Shown: positions 34,616 through 47,185, counted from the first letter of the stretch. The stretch: 64,000 nucleotides of DNA from Vanessa cardui (GCF_905220365.1 NC_061130.1:6021501-6085500); one strand, 5' to 3'. The notes: a model not told the origin generated them from the sequence alone. Translations and numbers: made by a program.

Positions 34616-34650
34616 ACTTGTATATAATGATTTCCTCATTATATACAAGT
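34616..34650. repeat. Perfect 15-bp-arm hairpin
   Basis: ACTTGTATATAATGA (34,616-34,630) is mirrored exactly at 34,636-34,650 around TTTCC. Origin unknown. Confidence 0.88.
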
Positions 34651-36078
34651 ACTCTTAGTTTAGCCGAGAGATCCCGCTCAGAAATAAAAAAAAATGTATA
34701 GTATGATCGAGCTTTTTGTGTATCGTTTATTTTTTCGCCTCAACTCTATTACCTTGTAGTATAAACGTCGACAATTTTTCATAATTACGGAGATAAAATG
34801 AAATATCATTGTCAATTTAAACAAGGTATTTAAAATATTTAGAAAAAGTGTGTACATAATAAATTAAGCGGGAGAAAACATTTTGAAATTAATTCTCAAA
34901 AAGAAAATTCCAAAATGAAGAACAACCTCAAAAATTGTGTTTATAAATATACGGAATGCAAACTTAGGATGCAACTTACAGTATTCATTTTCATCTTTTA
35001 AATTTCGAACAAAAAAAATGCTAAACAATTTTTAAATGCCAGTTTTAATAAATATAAATGTATAGTTTTATTATCGTAATAGTAATATATAGTAAAAATT
35101 AATATCTTGTTGGTTATCGAAACTTTAAAATGAAAACTTTTCCGCAATATAAATTATTATTTTGCTATCGTGGTGGTCAGCCACAGGTGTGTGTAGATTA
35201 TTATTGTTGTAGTCAGCACTCAGCGCCCGGCGGTGCGATAGCGTAGCATGCAGCGCAGGTTCTCAGTGTTGAGGAGTGGGGGGTGACACGTGATAGCAGA
35301 CGTTGAGGACTAGTTATACAATGCCTATTTAATGCAATGCGATTCTATAAGATCTTCGTATGTCACTCGTGAAATGTAGTCAACATACAATCACACGACA
35401 TCTTGATCCGTGAATCCTATAAATTTTGTGAATATTACACTCAATGTAGCAACATATATCATATGCTGACATTTCACACCCGTGTTCTTAATTATATTAC
35501 AATAGGATCTTACTGATTTTTATCAAGTTTCAAAATTTCATTCATCATTCATTTCATTCTTAAACTTTATATGAGACTATATGTGTTTGAATTTGTTAAA
35601 AAAAAGTTATTGCCGTACATCAGCTATTCAGTAAAAGTCCTGTCAGTATTGTTCCAGCCGTGCCAGATATATGCCGGAACAAACACATAAAAATTAAAAC
35701 AATAAAATAAAACACTCAGACTAAAATTCTAAAAAAGATATTTTGCTATATGTACTGTCTATACTTACATACATATGCATTTAGTTAAGAGCGGTTATTT
35801 TGATATTACACACACTCCAATTCTATTATATGTAACAGATAAAAATAATTTTAATATTGATTCAATCAAACTTCGGAACTACATAAATTACTGTGTATCA
35901 CATTAAGTGTTCCAATTAGTTATACGTTAGACAGACATAAAGAAGGCGATACGAATGTTCAAATAATATTCATTTGTTTGATCTACTAAAGTAGCTAAAT
36001 TGGACCAAGGATTTTTCGATGAAATTGACTTGTAATTAATTTAACGTCGATTTGTAGCACAGAATAAAATAAACAACA
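34651..36078. other. Anonymous sequence with a CpG-rich patch at 35,215-35,300
   Basis: The patch (CAGCGCCCGGCGGTGCGATA) is GC-rich, CpG-containing and followed by a G-run. It stands out from the AT-rich flanks and could be promoter DNA. No ORF is associated with it. Confidence 0.4.
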
Positions 36079-36079
36079 A

Positions 36080-36190
36080 ATATCCCACAGCTGGGCTAAT
36101 GCCTGAGGCAATCTTCTTCTTTTGACGAGAATGCTAATTGTTGGGTAACCACGTGGCAGAATTTCACTCGATACATGTTATAAATGATCA
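36080..36190 (-). repeat. SINE-1 remnant
   Basis: Reverse-orientation remnant: CCCACAGCTGGGCTAATGCC, then GTGGCAGAATTTCACTCGA. Both occur in this order in SINE-1, with the middle decayed. Confidence 0.6.
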
Positions 36191-37383
36191 ATAGTGATAT
36201 TCGTAAATTGGAATGAAAATCTTTACTCTTTCTTATTTAGTGCTAATTACTCATTAATTGTATTTTTAAATATATACACCATTTTCCAGTTGCTAGTTGC
36301 AAGGATGCACTCTTTAATGCCGTTTTCATCCTCAGTTCACACTCTTAGATGATTTCAACATTGTTTCAACATCTGTCTTTTTTAAAACATAAGCTTTACC
36401 GATTTTGATGTTTATAGCATCACAGATAAAAAAAAACATACGAGTTTTCGTCATTTAATATTTCACCCTCTTTTTATGTTTAATTTTGTCCAATTAGAAC
36501 CAGCGCGTTAGCTGTGCATTGTATGAGAAACAGTCGTTTAAAATTTTATCAGCAAGTAGACAGTATACTATAACAAAATGCTAAGTGACATTTGAAATGT
36601 GAGAAAATTGCTGTTGTTAGTCTAATGGCAAAGCTATCATTCGTGGAGTTGCGACAAAACTTGTCATAAAATAAACTATTATCAAGTAGTAATTGTATTA
36701 ATTATATACTTTATTCATAGCAGGCAATTGTTACTTAATTCTTATATAAAAATACGTGAGCAATTTATTTAGGAATGACTCGACGTAATGTAATACTGTA
36801 TAAAGATCGCTGACAATAATGACTTATATCTTTAAAACTAATTACTAATGAAATTAAATACTTTGTGTTACCTGTGGTATTTGTCAATTAATTTTTTTTT
36901 TAAATAATAATGATTTTTATAACATTGTTAAATGATCCATTCTCCATCATAAAATACTTCGTTGAGAACCAATAATAATTATATATTTCACTGTCATATG
37001 ATATTAATATCTACAATTTAAGATGTCGATTACTATGTAGCAGCACACGAGGCCATTTTATTTAATTATTATTTTAACCTTCAATGTGTAAGTTTGTTTA
37101 CCTTTTCTCCTGCTGCTGCAATTAACTTTAGTGATTATTTTATACATTTTTTAGTGATATGAAAACATGATTAAAAGCAACCAATTAATGCTTTTAATCA
37201 TGTTACGCGTTTGATCAAATCGTTTGATGTATATTTTTGACTTTTTTCAAATTATGTGAAATGAAAATAAAAATGTTACAAAGAATCGTTTACTGATATT
37301 AATACAATACCTAATAGTACATGTAACTGAATTGCATTTAATACATGCAAGTAAGTACTTACACTGCCCATTGTAATAGGCAC
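36191..37383. other. Anonymous AT-rich sequence
   Basis: I see no gene or recognised repeat. Confidence 0.5.
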
Positions 37384-37384
37384 A

Positions 37385-37672
37385 AATTAACCACGTTTTC
37401 TTGGTGGTAGGGCTTTGTGCAAGCCCTTCTGGGTACCACCCACTCATCAGTTATTCTTCCACCAAACAACAGTACTCAGTATTGTTATGTTCCTGTTTGA
37501 ATGGTGAGTGAGCCCGTGTAATTACAGGACATAATATCTTAGTTCCCAAGGTTGGTCGCACATTGATGATGTAAGGAATAGTTAATATTTCTTACAACAT
37601 CTTTGTCTATGTGTGTTGGTGACCACTAATCATGAGTTGGCCCATATGGTCGTCCACCAACCTATACCATAA
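37385..37672 (-). repeat. Repeat A copy 8 (well preserved, minus strand)
   Basis: It starts CTTGGTGGTAGGGCTTTGTG, has the reversed GGTGAGTGAGCC in the middle and ends GGTCGTCCACCAACCTATAC. The left edge (CTTGGTGGTAGGG) corresponds to the CCCTACCACCAAG 3' end of plus copies. Confidence 0.82.
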
Positions 37673-38115
37673 AAAAGAATCACGTGGAAACCGAACTTTA
37701 GTAAACAAAGTTGTTGGACCAATTCGACTTTATACTTCGGATTTCCTTACCGGACTGATTATTAAAAAAATATAAATTATTAAACATAATACATATATAA
37801 AATTGATTTTAACATTCAAACAAAAAAAATACACTATTGATAATAATTCACAAAAGTATATAATAAATTTCAAACTATTTAAAATTACAATTAAAACTAT
37901 AATATTAGTATTCGAACATTGTGATATTTATTAATAGCGACAATTTCACTCTTTCATGCACAACGACTAATTAAAAAAGCATTTGAGCGCTTTGTCCAAG
38001 CGTAGTATGAGTCTATTGTCAAAATTTATTGTACATTGTACGAAATATTTTTCAATAATCTATATACATAATCTATATATCTATATTATATAGTTTATAT
38101 TTTTAATATATATAA

Positions 38116-38118
<3 letters not shown>
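37673..38118. other. Anonymous AT-rich sequence
   Basis: I see no gene or recognised repeat. Confidence 0.5.
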
Positions 38119-38150
<32 letters not shown>

Positions 38151-38640
38151 CTTCCGTTACTGGGAGACAGACAACGCACAGCCTAAACCACTGGACCGAG
38201 AGACTTAAAATTTGGCACATGTATGCCTGAAGGTATCCTAGAGGTGCACTTAGAAGGATTTTTCAAAATTCGCACGGGATAGGGAATAAATGGGATTTAT
38301 ATTTTCGAACCAAAGTAGCTCTATCTCCGTAACTATAATTATTAGGGGTTTCAAATTTAGCATGCAAGTAGGTTATAACAACAACTAAAAACTACTTTTA
38401 CGATATTTCGGAATTCCTAAAGGATAGGGAATAAACGGGAATTGTATTTTTTGAAATAAATTGATTCTTGAAAGCCCGTAATCCTGACTGACTGACTCAT
38501 CATCGCCGAGCGTTAACTATTAAAGTTAGGATCTTTGAAATTTGGTGAGTAGGATGGATTTATTGAGTTGACACCCACCACCCAAGAGAGAAATATTGGA
38601 AATTCTACGCCTAAGAGGTGCAATACGGGTTAATCAGTTG
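38119..38640 (+). repeat. (AT)n tract followed by a repeat-derived region with internal similarity
   Basis: An (AT)n tract at 38,119-38,147 is followed by two related segments: one around ACAACGCACAGCCTAAACCA (38,173-38,192) and ACTTAAAATTTGGCAC, another around GACTGACTGACTCATCATCG (38,487-38,506) and TTTGAAATTTGGTGAG. Segments of this type are common tandem-like repeat DNA in insects. The element class is not known to me. Confidence 0.5.
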
Positions 38641-40534
38641 CATGGAAGTCCCTTATTTCAAAAGTTAGAAACATGAAACTTTATTTTTAAAGACTTAAAA
38701 AGTCTAGATGCGTCGTGCAATTTAATATGCAGCTTCATAAACGTCGCAATACTTGCAGTAACTAATTAATAGTGTCTAGCGTAGTATACTGATATTACAT
38801 CAGAACCAGTTTAGTACATTGTATTTAGTACATTGCAAATATATAAATAAAACTACAACAATCAATCAAAATAATAAAACGCCACACGAGAGGCGCAGAC
38901 AACACGTCGGCGGAGATTTGTCAGTGTAATACCGTGTTTACACTGCGTATGTGTTCATGATCGATGTTGCCATTCAATGAATAGTTTGGCCAGATATTTG
39001 TGTTTTCATCGGCATTTTTAGATCGACAAGTCACAAATTATTATATTCGAGTGTATTTTACTTCAACTTGACAAATAGATAACGTCATCATTCTAGCTTC
39101 TATTGCATTGCATAATCATTATAATTATTATTTAGCTTTTGCGGATTCTTTTAAACAAATCTTTGCTGTCGACGATTTTTTTTACCTTTCTACATATATT
39201 TATTTATCGTTAATTGGTTCTCAGGTTACATATTGCTCGAATTATTAAATATTTTCTGTTTAATCTTGTGATGACCATTCTTTCGATTTCAAATGACTGG
39301 TTGACTTCGGTAAAGTTCCAAATACATTATATTGATATATGTAATTTTATAGCATGTTTAGTCCATTTTATTAGGTTATACAGAAGGGTTGTTGGTACAA
39401 AATAAACGAGTAATTGAATGTGTAAATACATGTTTGTACTGTGTCCGAAAAACCGCTCCCGACTCGAGCGTTAAGAGCGGCGGCGGCGAGGCGTAACACG
39501 AGAATATGATGAACTAACCATTTAAATGGTCGTGCCCCGACTCGCCACTACGCCGTACGCATGAATGTGTAAATGCGGCTTGCAAAGACGAAAAGCCATG
39601 ATAAATATATTTTGATCGTGCCTATTGAAAAAATAATGCTATGGTATACCTTCTTTAATACTCTTTGACCAACTACCACACTGATGACATAAAATTCGAT
39701 CACATCACATCGATTTTTATTAAACTTTACGGGTCCAATAAACTCTGTATAATATCGGTGTAATGATAGTTTTCATACGAGGTCTTAAACACCTTGTATT
39801 GTAAGAATGGAAAACGTGTTAAAAATTGATGGTACGTAATATTATTGTTAGCAATTATAAGAAAATACAAATACTTATTTTGTTACTAATATTTTTTGTA
39901 TACTAACTTACTCATTAGTGCTCAGTTTCACAATACACTCGGATCGAATTGTACGACTAATTTAATACGTAATAAAGTAGTTCTTCCGACTTTTCTGATC
40001 AGAAATACTTACAGTTAAATTATATTTCAACGATCACCATTTATATTCAATTTGATATTGATTATTTTAATAGAAGCAGTGATAAATAGTATGAAAATCA
40101 GAAATAAAGATAAACTTAACTAAGTCTGTTTCCACAAACATTAATTATACATACATGAATGCGAAATGCTTTCGAAATATCGTATATAAAATGATTGTCA
40201 ATTCATAAATTAAAGTTTTGCTTTAAAAACAATAATTAAAAAGGCTCATTACTTTTAATTTACTTATATGTGTATATGCTTAAGTAATAATAGCAACAAA
40301 ATACTTATAAAGATCGTAACAATGTGATTTTTGAGAGGCTGATTAATACCGAATATTCGTTGGTTAATTTAATCTTACTTAGCGTAAAACTAAGTATAAA
40401 TGAATAGAAATGAATAATTCATGATGTTAATGAATAAAAAATATTGCTTAAGTTTGGGTAATACTGTTTAAAACAGACGCAAGTTTGTTCCAATTTTCGT
40501 GGACGTTTCCATAATTACATAGCGTGATATAGTT
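38641..40534. other. Anonymous sequence with a CpG-rich patch at 39,430-39,570
   Basis: The patch contains AAGAGCGGCGGCGGCGAGGC and CCCGACTCGCCACTACGCCG. It could be a promoter or a GC-rich repeat. No gene is visible. A weaker CpG patch lies near 38,880-38,915. Confidence 0.4.
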
Positions 40535-40600
40535 TGCAAAGCGATGAATGGAGATAGTACGCATCCTAGTGGAATACCAGAATTTACGAATCGACGACTT
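40535..40600 (-). pseudogene. Very short LINE RT motif B remnant
   Basis: A minus-strand frame reads NSGIPLGCVLSPFIA, close to the SGVPQGCVLSP motif B of LINE reverse transcriptases. Only about 20 residues fit. No adjoining RT motif could be found, so this is a small fossil or a chance match. No function. Confidence 0.35.
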
Positions 40601-40627
40601 TGATGCTCCGATCTATATATATTTTAT

Positions 40628-40912
40628 GGTACAGATTGGCCAACGAGCATATGGGCCACCTGATGGTAAGTGGTCACCATTACCCATAGACAATGACGCT
40701 GTAAGAAATATTGACTATTCCTTACATCGTCAATGTGCCACCAACCTTGGGAACTAAGGTGTTATGTCCGTTGTGCCTGTAGTTACACTGGCTCACTCAC
40801 CCTTCAAACCGGAACACAACAATACTATGTACTGTTATTTGGCGGTAGAATAACTGATGAGTGGGTGGTACCGACCCAGACGGGCTTGCACAAAGTCCTA
40901 CCACCAAGTAAG
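40628..40912 (+). repeat. Repeat A copy 9 (best preserved)
   Basis: It runs from TATGGTACAGATTGGCCAAC to CACAAAGTCCTACCACCAAG without large gaps. The open frames at 40,548-41,135 read through it and are not genes. Confidence 0.85.
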
Positions 40913-41485
40913 TAATATCTATGCGATAAGTTGTTTATTGTGTACCCTTAAACTTTATAAGTATCTCTCGTCAGCGATATTAACGTTACGCAACATTTAT
41001 AGCCCGTTGTACAATTTATATGTATTTACCAATAATCAGATGGCAATTTTTTACCACGTGATGATTATTATCCATTACTTGGCAAATTTGTCAGGCCACC
41101 TACCGTACATTAAAATCATAATGTGTTATTTGTGAGTAATGGAAACTTTCTCCATAATCTTATCAATGACAGAGCAATGAGAGAATATTAGTAAGTGTAG
41201 TACCAACGAAATAACAATTTGTATTATTTTTTAGTAGTTGGGCTTTTCCAAGTTAATTTGTTTATAATTTACGTCTATACCAAAAACGCTTACACATCTA
41301 TAGATGAAATACATCTCAATTTTTTTTTACGATTTTGTCTAAATATTTTAAATATAATAATTTGAAAGAAAGCTCTGGTTCGCACGTCAATCTTTAGTAA
41401 GCTGCATTATAGTAATTTAAGTAAACTACAAAAGCGATATCGGTAAGACAATCTATAATTTTCCCAAAAGTAACTATAATCATTT
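40913..41485. other. Anonymous AT-rich sequence
   Basis: I see no gene or recognised repeat. Confidence 0.5.
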
Positions 41486-41486
41486 A

Positions 41487-41795
41487 CCAGTGCCAGGCCT
41501 AGTGGTTAGAACGCATGCATCATAACCGATTACCGATGATTGTGGGCTCAAACCCAGGCAGGTACCACTGAATATTCATATGCTTAATTTGTATTTCTAA
41601 TTCATCTCGTGCTCGGCGGTGAAGCAAGACATCGTGAGGAAACCTGCATGTGTCGAATTTCATAGAAATTCTGCCACATTTGTATTCCACCACCGCATTG
41701 GAACAGCGTGGTGGAATATGTTCTAAATCTTCTCCTCAAAAATGAGATGAGGCCTTAGCCCAGCAGGCTGGCAGGCTGTTGTTTTTTTTGTTGTT
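41487..41795 (+). repeat. SINE-1 copy, full length, moderately diverged
   Basis: It keeps the A-box-like GCCTAGTGG, the B-box GGGCTCAAACCC near 41,546, the body GCGGTGAAGCAAGACATCGT and CTTCTCCTCAAAAATGAGAT, and a GTTGTTTTTT tail. No target duplication was recognised. Confidence 0.85.
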
Positions 41796-41896
41796 TGAAA
41801 ACGTATTGTATGGATTGAATTATTAAGCATGCAGTTTAAAAAAAAATCGTAATCGTTGAATGATAAAACATATAAAATATTTTTGAATGTTTATAG

Positions 41897-41898
<2 letters not shown>

Positions 41899-41946
<48 letters not shown>
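41899..41946. repeat. (AT)24 microsatellite
   Basis: About 24 uninterrupted AT units. Likely polymorphic in length. Confidence 0.95.
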
Positions 41947-41958
<12 letters not shown>

Positions 41959-43622
41959 CCAAAAATCTTCTCTTTTTAGGGTATTAAAAATAGAGTATCA
42001 TTGAATAAATATTTGTATCTCACGTTCCCTTCAATAATTTAATATATGTAATAAAATATTCAATTTGTACCATTTGAGGCAATATTAGCCAAGGTATATT
42101 TTGGTAATTTAACCAATTATTGTGTGAATCGTACCCAGACTAAATATGATGTTACTGATCAAGATAAAAGTAAGTTGTTAGACATAATGCAAGGGCAATA
42201 TAAAATTCGCTAATTCATATTTTTCGATTAGGTACTTAGTAAGTTATCATAAAAGGAAAATATCTGTATGAACAAAGAATTAAATCATTTAAACTTGGAC
42301 AGCTTACCGCATATTTTATTGTACAATTAATAGATACATACATGTTTTAATATGTAATAATAATTTACTGTTGAAAAAAGTAAATATTACTATTACCTAA
42401 GTACTCTATTTACATGTGGTTTGGCACTTTAATATTAGATATAGGCGTGCGAAGTCGGGGCTAAAAATTAGCAGTGTAGTACATTGTACATATTTTTATC
42501 GTGAGTTATAAAACATGACTAGTTAGAATTTTATTATAACCACAAATAGTTTACTGTTTTACAATATATATGTAATTAGAATTACATTACATTGTGTTAA
42601 ACGAAATCTAATTATTATTCAATGAATCGACGAAAACATTTTTAAGATAGATTAATTATTTCAATTTAGTTGTCAATTTGATAACATTTTCAATGTAAAC
42701 ATAATTAATTATTATTTTTAATAAAATTAACAATTAGTGTACGTTGGAAAATTATAAAAATATTTTCGCTTAGTCATTGCTATGTTGATGAATGGAATAT
42801 ATGCAGCCATATTAATAACGAATTGTATGAAACACTTATAAAAACAAATAGTCGCCGTCGTTGCCAAAACTAATCAATACTCGATTAGATATTTAACGGA
42901 TTTATATTTAATAAGTAAGTTGATATTGAATTTAATTATTCATAGACTTATGCAATTTAAATAAAATTCCTTGCATGCTTGATGCATTTTTTTAACTATC
43001 ATTATAAACAAAACATGGTCCTTGGTCATTTGTTTTGTTGTGATTTTATACTATGCATATTATTATTGTGTACGATTAAATTACAATATTATTGATACAG
43101 AAATAAATATATGTAGTTTCGAAAATTATAATGTTAATAAAACTGCTTACCATAAGTCATGAATGGCATCCAATGAAATCCAATAAATATATAACAGTAA
43201 TCACAATACTTAACAATGTATGTTAGAAAAGTTCTGGACTTTTTATTAATCCGTCTGTAATATACATCTCACTTCACAAATAAACAAACAGTCGTCCGTT
43301 TTCCGTGAAACCGTGGCGCTTACTGACATCGGGAAGTGGCTACTGGTCAGAGAAAATTGTTTTCTTTTATCAATCTCAATATTGCTTACAAAATATGAAT
43401 ATATGAGACTCCTTATTCGTTTATTAATTATTCTTATAGTAGATTATAAAGAGTGTATAGGAGAAGGTTTTTTTATTGAATATTATTATATAATTCACGC
43501 TTCGCAGTAACGCTCGCTAAATTTAAAATTAAATTAAGTCCATTGACGTGAAAAACATGAATTTAAAATCCCGGTGATTCGCAAAATTCGAAATTAGATC
43601 TGAAAGCCACCATTTGATTTTT
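41947..43622. other. Anonymous AT-rich sequence
   Basis: I see no gene or recognised repeat in this 1.7-kb stretch. The 65-codon frame at 43,313 has no domain features. Confidence 0.5.
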
Positions 43623-43624
43623 TT

Positions 43625-43875
43625 GACGACCTCCATGGTCGAGTGGTGTGTACCGGTTTTCATGGGTACGCCACTCTGAGGTCCCGGGTTCGATTCCCGG
43701 CCGAGTCGATGTAGATTACCATTAGTTTTCTATGTTGTCTTGGGTCTGGGTGTTTGTGGTACCGTCGTTACTTCTGATTTCCATAACACAAGTGCTTCAG
43801 CTACTTACATTGGGATCAGGGTAATGTATGTGATGTTGTCTCATATTTATATTTATATTTATTTATATTTATTTT
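43625..43875 (+). repeat. SINE-2 copy 3 (tRNA-derived)
   Basis: Well preserved. ACGACCTCCATGGTCGAGTG heads it, the B box GGTTCGATTCCCGGC lies at about 43,687-43,701, the body has GTCTTGGGTCTGGGTGTTTG and the tail is (TATTTA)n. It is very similar to 20,845-21,095. Confidence 0.87.
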
Positions 43876-44323
43876 GTCAAATATAAATTGTTTAAATTAA
43901 AATGTATCAAATCTTGAAAACATTCCTAGCTATTAAAATTTTAAAAATATTACTCAAATTGAAAATTGAGGATTTGGTTATGCATAACCTATTCACCAGG
44001 TATTCTTTCGTCAAAATTGTCTTCATTTTCCTTTGTTCCTGTTTTATGTGTTGAGTGAGTTAATCATCTAATTCCGTGATCGACTAGTTGTTGATATTGC
44101 TAATATTTAACATACGTCTTATAAAAATAATAACAATTAACAACATTAATTCAAATCAATGAAATCAATCGACTCTATAGGTCAGTTATTAATTTTTATT
44201 AATAAACATATTATTATGCGTTGTCAGCGCGATCATTCATTCATGGCGTTGTTTATGGTTTAACAAATAGGTGACAATTCCTTTTAACATTATTCTTTTA
44301 AGCAACTATAGTAAAAATTTAGT
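43876..44323. other. Anonymous AT-rich sequence
   Basis: I see no gene or recognised repeat. Confidence 0.5.
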
Positions 44324-44324
44324 G

Positions 44325-44570
44325 TAGGGCTTTGTGCTATCCCGTCTGGGTAGGTTGACTTAAGTTACCGCCCACTCTGCCACCCAACAGATATTCTACT
44401 TAAAGATGTTTGAAGGGTGAGTGAGCCAGTGCACTACAGGCACAAGGTACAATAACTTAGTACCCAAAGTTGGCGATGTAAGGAATTGTTAATATTTCTA
44501 ATAGCACAATTTTTATGGTAGTGACCACTTACCATTTAGTGTCCCATTTTCTCATAAGTTGATAGAGAAG
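44325..44570 (-). repeat. Repeat A copy 10 (minus strand)
   Basis: AGGGCTTTGTGCTATCCCGT begins the copy, GGGTGAGTGAGCCAGTG is central, and GTGACCACTTACCATTTAGT is near the end. Confidence 0.75.
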
Positions 44571-44687
44571 ACGAAATTACACATAGATCGGGAGGTCAGT
44601 AGGCGTTTCAATTGTAAAGAAACAAATTATATTTGAACATAACTTTTTATTTTAAAAACAATTAACTTTCAATAAAGAAAACAATAT

Positions 44688-44755
44688 GTTCCAAAACTTC
44701 TCCTCAAAGGGATAGGAGGCCTTTAGCCCAGCAGTGAGAATTTACAGGCTGTTGT
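44688..44755 (+). mobile_element. 5'-truncated SINE-1 (68 bp) with 14-bp target duplication
   Basis: Only the last 68 bases of SINE-1 are present (from GTTCCAAAACTTCTCC to AGGCTGTTGT). AAAGAAAACAATAT flanks it perfectly at 44,674-44,687 and 44,756-44,769. Truncation with intact duplications is the signature of target-primed reverse transcription that stopped early. Confidence 0.92.
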
Positions 44756-44904
44756 AAAGAAAACAATATCACAATACTTTTAATAAATATTCTAAAAATA
44801 AATGTTACAAATAGGAATTAAGTTTCGGAAAATAAAATGACGTTTGCCTTCATCCTCAATTGAACAATACGTGGATACAATATAATTCATTGCTATATAA
44901 AGTA

Positions 44905-45365
44905 GTAGCTTGGGTGAAGGCCTCCTCTTCATTTAAGGAGTTGGTAGATACAACGACACCGACAACGACAGCCTGTAAATTCCCACTGCTGGGCTAAAGG
45001 CCTCCTCTCCCTTTGAGGAGAAGGTTTGGAACGTATTCCGTCACGCTGTTCCAATGCGGGTTGGTGGAATGCACATGTGGCAGAATTTCTATGAAATTTG
45101 TCACATACAGGTTTCCTCACGATGTTTTCCTTCACCGCTGAGCACGAGTTGAATTATAAAGACAAATTAAGCACATGAATCAGCGGTGCTTGCCTGGGTT
45201 TGAACCCGCAATCATCGGTTAAGATGCACGCGTTCTAACCACTGGGCTATCTCGACTCGGTAGATACAATTATTGGTAGATACAAATTTGACCAAATTTC
45301 ATGGGAATTATGCTCATTTACTCACGATGTTAATGTTCACCGCCGAACACGGGATGAATGTACCT
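44905..45365 (-). repeat. Older SINE-1 copy (minus strand), split by a younger one
   Basis: The left part, 44,905-44,942 (GGTGAAGGCCTCCTCTTCAT), and the right part, 45,270-45,365 (GACCAAATTTCATGGGAATT, GTTCACCGCCGAACACGGGA), are two ends of one degraded copy interrupted by 44,954-45,258. Confidence 0.7.
44954..45258 (-). mobile_element. SINE-1, full length, minus strand, 11-bp target duplication
   Basis: GGTAGATACAA flanks the copy at 44,943-44,953 and 45,259-45,269. It carries the reversed B box (GGGTTTGAACCCGC near 45,197-45,210) and A box (CACTGGGCTATCTCGACTC). It is inserted into an older SINE-1, giving a clear age order. The tail has decayed from (CAA)n to CGACACCGACAACGAC. Confidence 0.92.
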
Positions 45366-46907
45366 AACCGATGACAATTTGTTCTTAATTTGCGCTGTCG
45401 TTTATTATTACTTTATTATGGTAATATAATATTTTTATTGTATCAATAAAAGTATATTCTTATATTCTTTTTTTAGACACGTTTTTATTTATTTAATTGT
45501 TGTTTATATTCAAAGAGGTTTATATCAATCCTGCAATATTTACCAATAATAATGTAATTATTTATATACTCTTTCAATAGACATTAAGTTCGATGTTTCA
45601 TTTATAAAAGCTGGTATCCCGTGTCGAAGAATAAAATAAGAAAAAGCAAAAAGAATACTTGAGCTCTCGTCCCGCACTTTGCACTACTGAATAAAAGTAA
45701 AATCAGCTCTCTGGGTACAAGAAATGTTTAACGCTGTAAATGGTACTATGAAAAGTGAATTGACCTGGCATTTGTGGGAGATTGAACCAGGTCAGTTCGG
45801 TTACTTCTACGTTACACAACTAAAAAGTAGTAAGTGCCTTAAGTAGTAAATTTAAGGACATTGCTGGTAATTGTTATTAATGAGACGACCTCTGTAACCC
45901 TCGTCCACGTTGAAACAGCTGATTGTTATTTGTCAGTGAATTTTCTTATTTTCTCGTATTAAGAAGAATCAACGCTTCTTTCCACAACTTTAATTGACAC
46001 TCACTTTGACTAACATTTTCAAATTCAGCAGTTTTGGGTAATATTTTTTTTTCATTTCGGCTCTTGAATAGTATGTACACTGCTAGCAAAGTTTCTTCAT
46101 GTCAGATCGTAATGGCAGCAACGGTAATCATGGCACTTGATAGTTTTATTTAAGTAAGCATGAACGTCGCCTTAGAATTGGTTTGGACCATCATCTTTAT
46201 CGTGGTGTAATCTGTTCGATATGCTTATTAAATGGACAAGTGTACTATATACTATAGATACTAGTGATTGTGGTTTCATCTGTTCACAAACTGTAATTGC
46301 CGTTACATAACTCTAAGGGCAAGCTTGCCCTCTCACACGTGCTTGTGAATACGAAAACGAGCCAATTTTAGAAGTTTTGGGTAGACCCCAAAATACTATT
46401 CTGCGATGGAATTAGTGATGAATCTGTTAAAACTGATATTCGTATCATCGTTGATTGTTTGATTTCTTGATGATTCGTGCAATAGGTGTTGTTGCTATCA
46501 CAACAAAAACTTATATTTTAAGTCATTGATTAAGTTTACCAATCAGAGATCATTTTCAGTTCCTTTTTCTTCACAAAAATTATGATGCATTATGTTAGTA
46601 GTATTTGATTCTTTATAATTTTTCGATTTTTTTTTTTTAGATTGAGCTCCAGTGGAGTTCGCATTTTATATCCATAATTTCATCCGTTCATTTTATATCA
46701 TCCATTTTATATCAATAATCTATATAGTTAAGATCTACATAAACACTTGACATTACTACTATTCTATAATTATATGTTTGTTTTATTCAAATCATCAGCA
46801 TTTTATTTTATAACTTCAATTTTGTAAGTATTTATTTTGTTCGCAAACTGCCTCTAGGTATACGTATAGAGCGGCTAAAATGTTTTTATCTGAAGTATTT
46901 ATTTTTA
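45366..46907. other. Anonymous AT-rich sequence
   Basis: I see no gene. A 20-bp near-duplication (CATTTTATATCATCCATTTT) lies near 46,690-46,710. Confidence 0.5.
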
Positions 46908-46942
46908 CTTATATAAACTGTTTTTTTTTTTTTTTTTTTTTT

Positions 46943-47185
46943 ATGGCTTTTATTAGTGCCGAAAAGGCACAGATTATTTCGCCAATGTCACGTGCGATGG
47001 AGAAGACACGATGGAGATTGATCGGTTCGGTCGAGATTACATGCTCAAATTAATTTTGAAGGCATAATAGCACTAGACGAATTGGAGACCCATAACCTAA
47101 AACAACACAACAATAATAATTACATAAAAAGTTAATAAAATAAGGCAACTACTATTAAAATGCATAACAACAATCACAAAATAAT
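46943..47185 (-). other. 3' UTR of the I-type LINE
   Basis: A 243-base non-coding tail between the ORF2 stop and the poly(A). The RT must recognise this region during insertion. A diverged copy of its end is at 8,870-9,045. Confidence 0.85.

Noticed and set aside
40548..41135. Three overlapping plus-strand ORFs
   Set aside because: They read through repeat A copy 9 in different frames; other copies of the repeat do not keep the frames.
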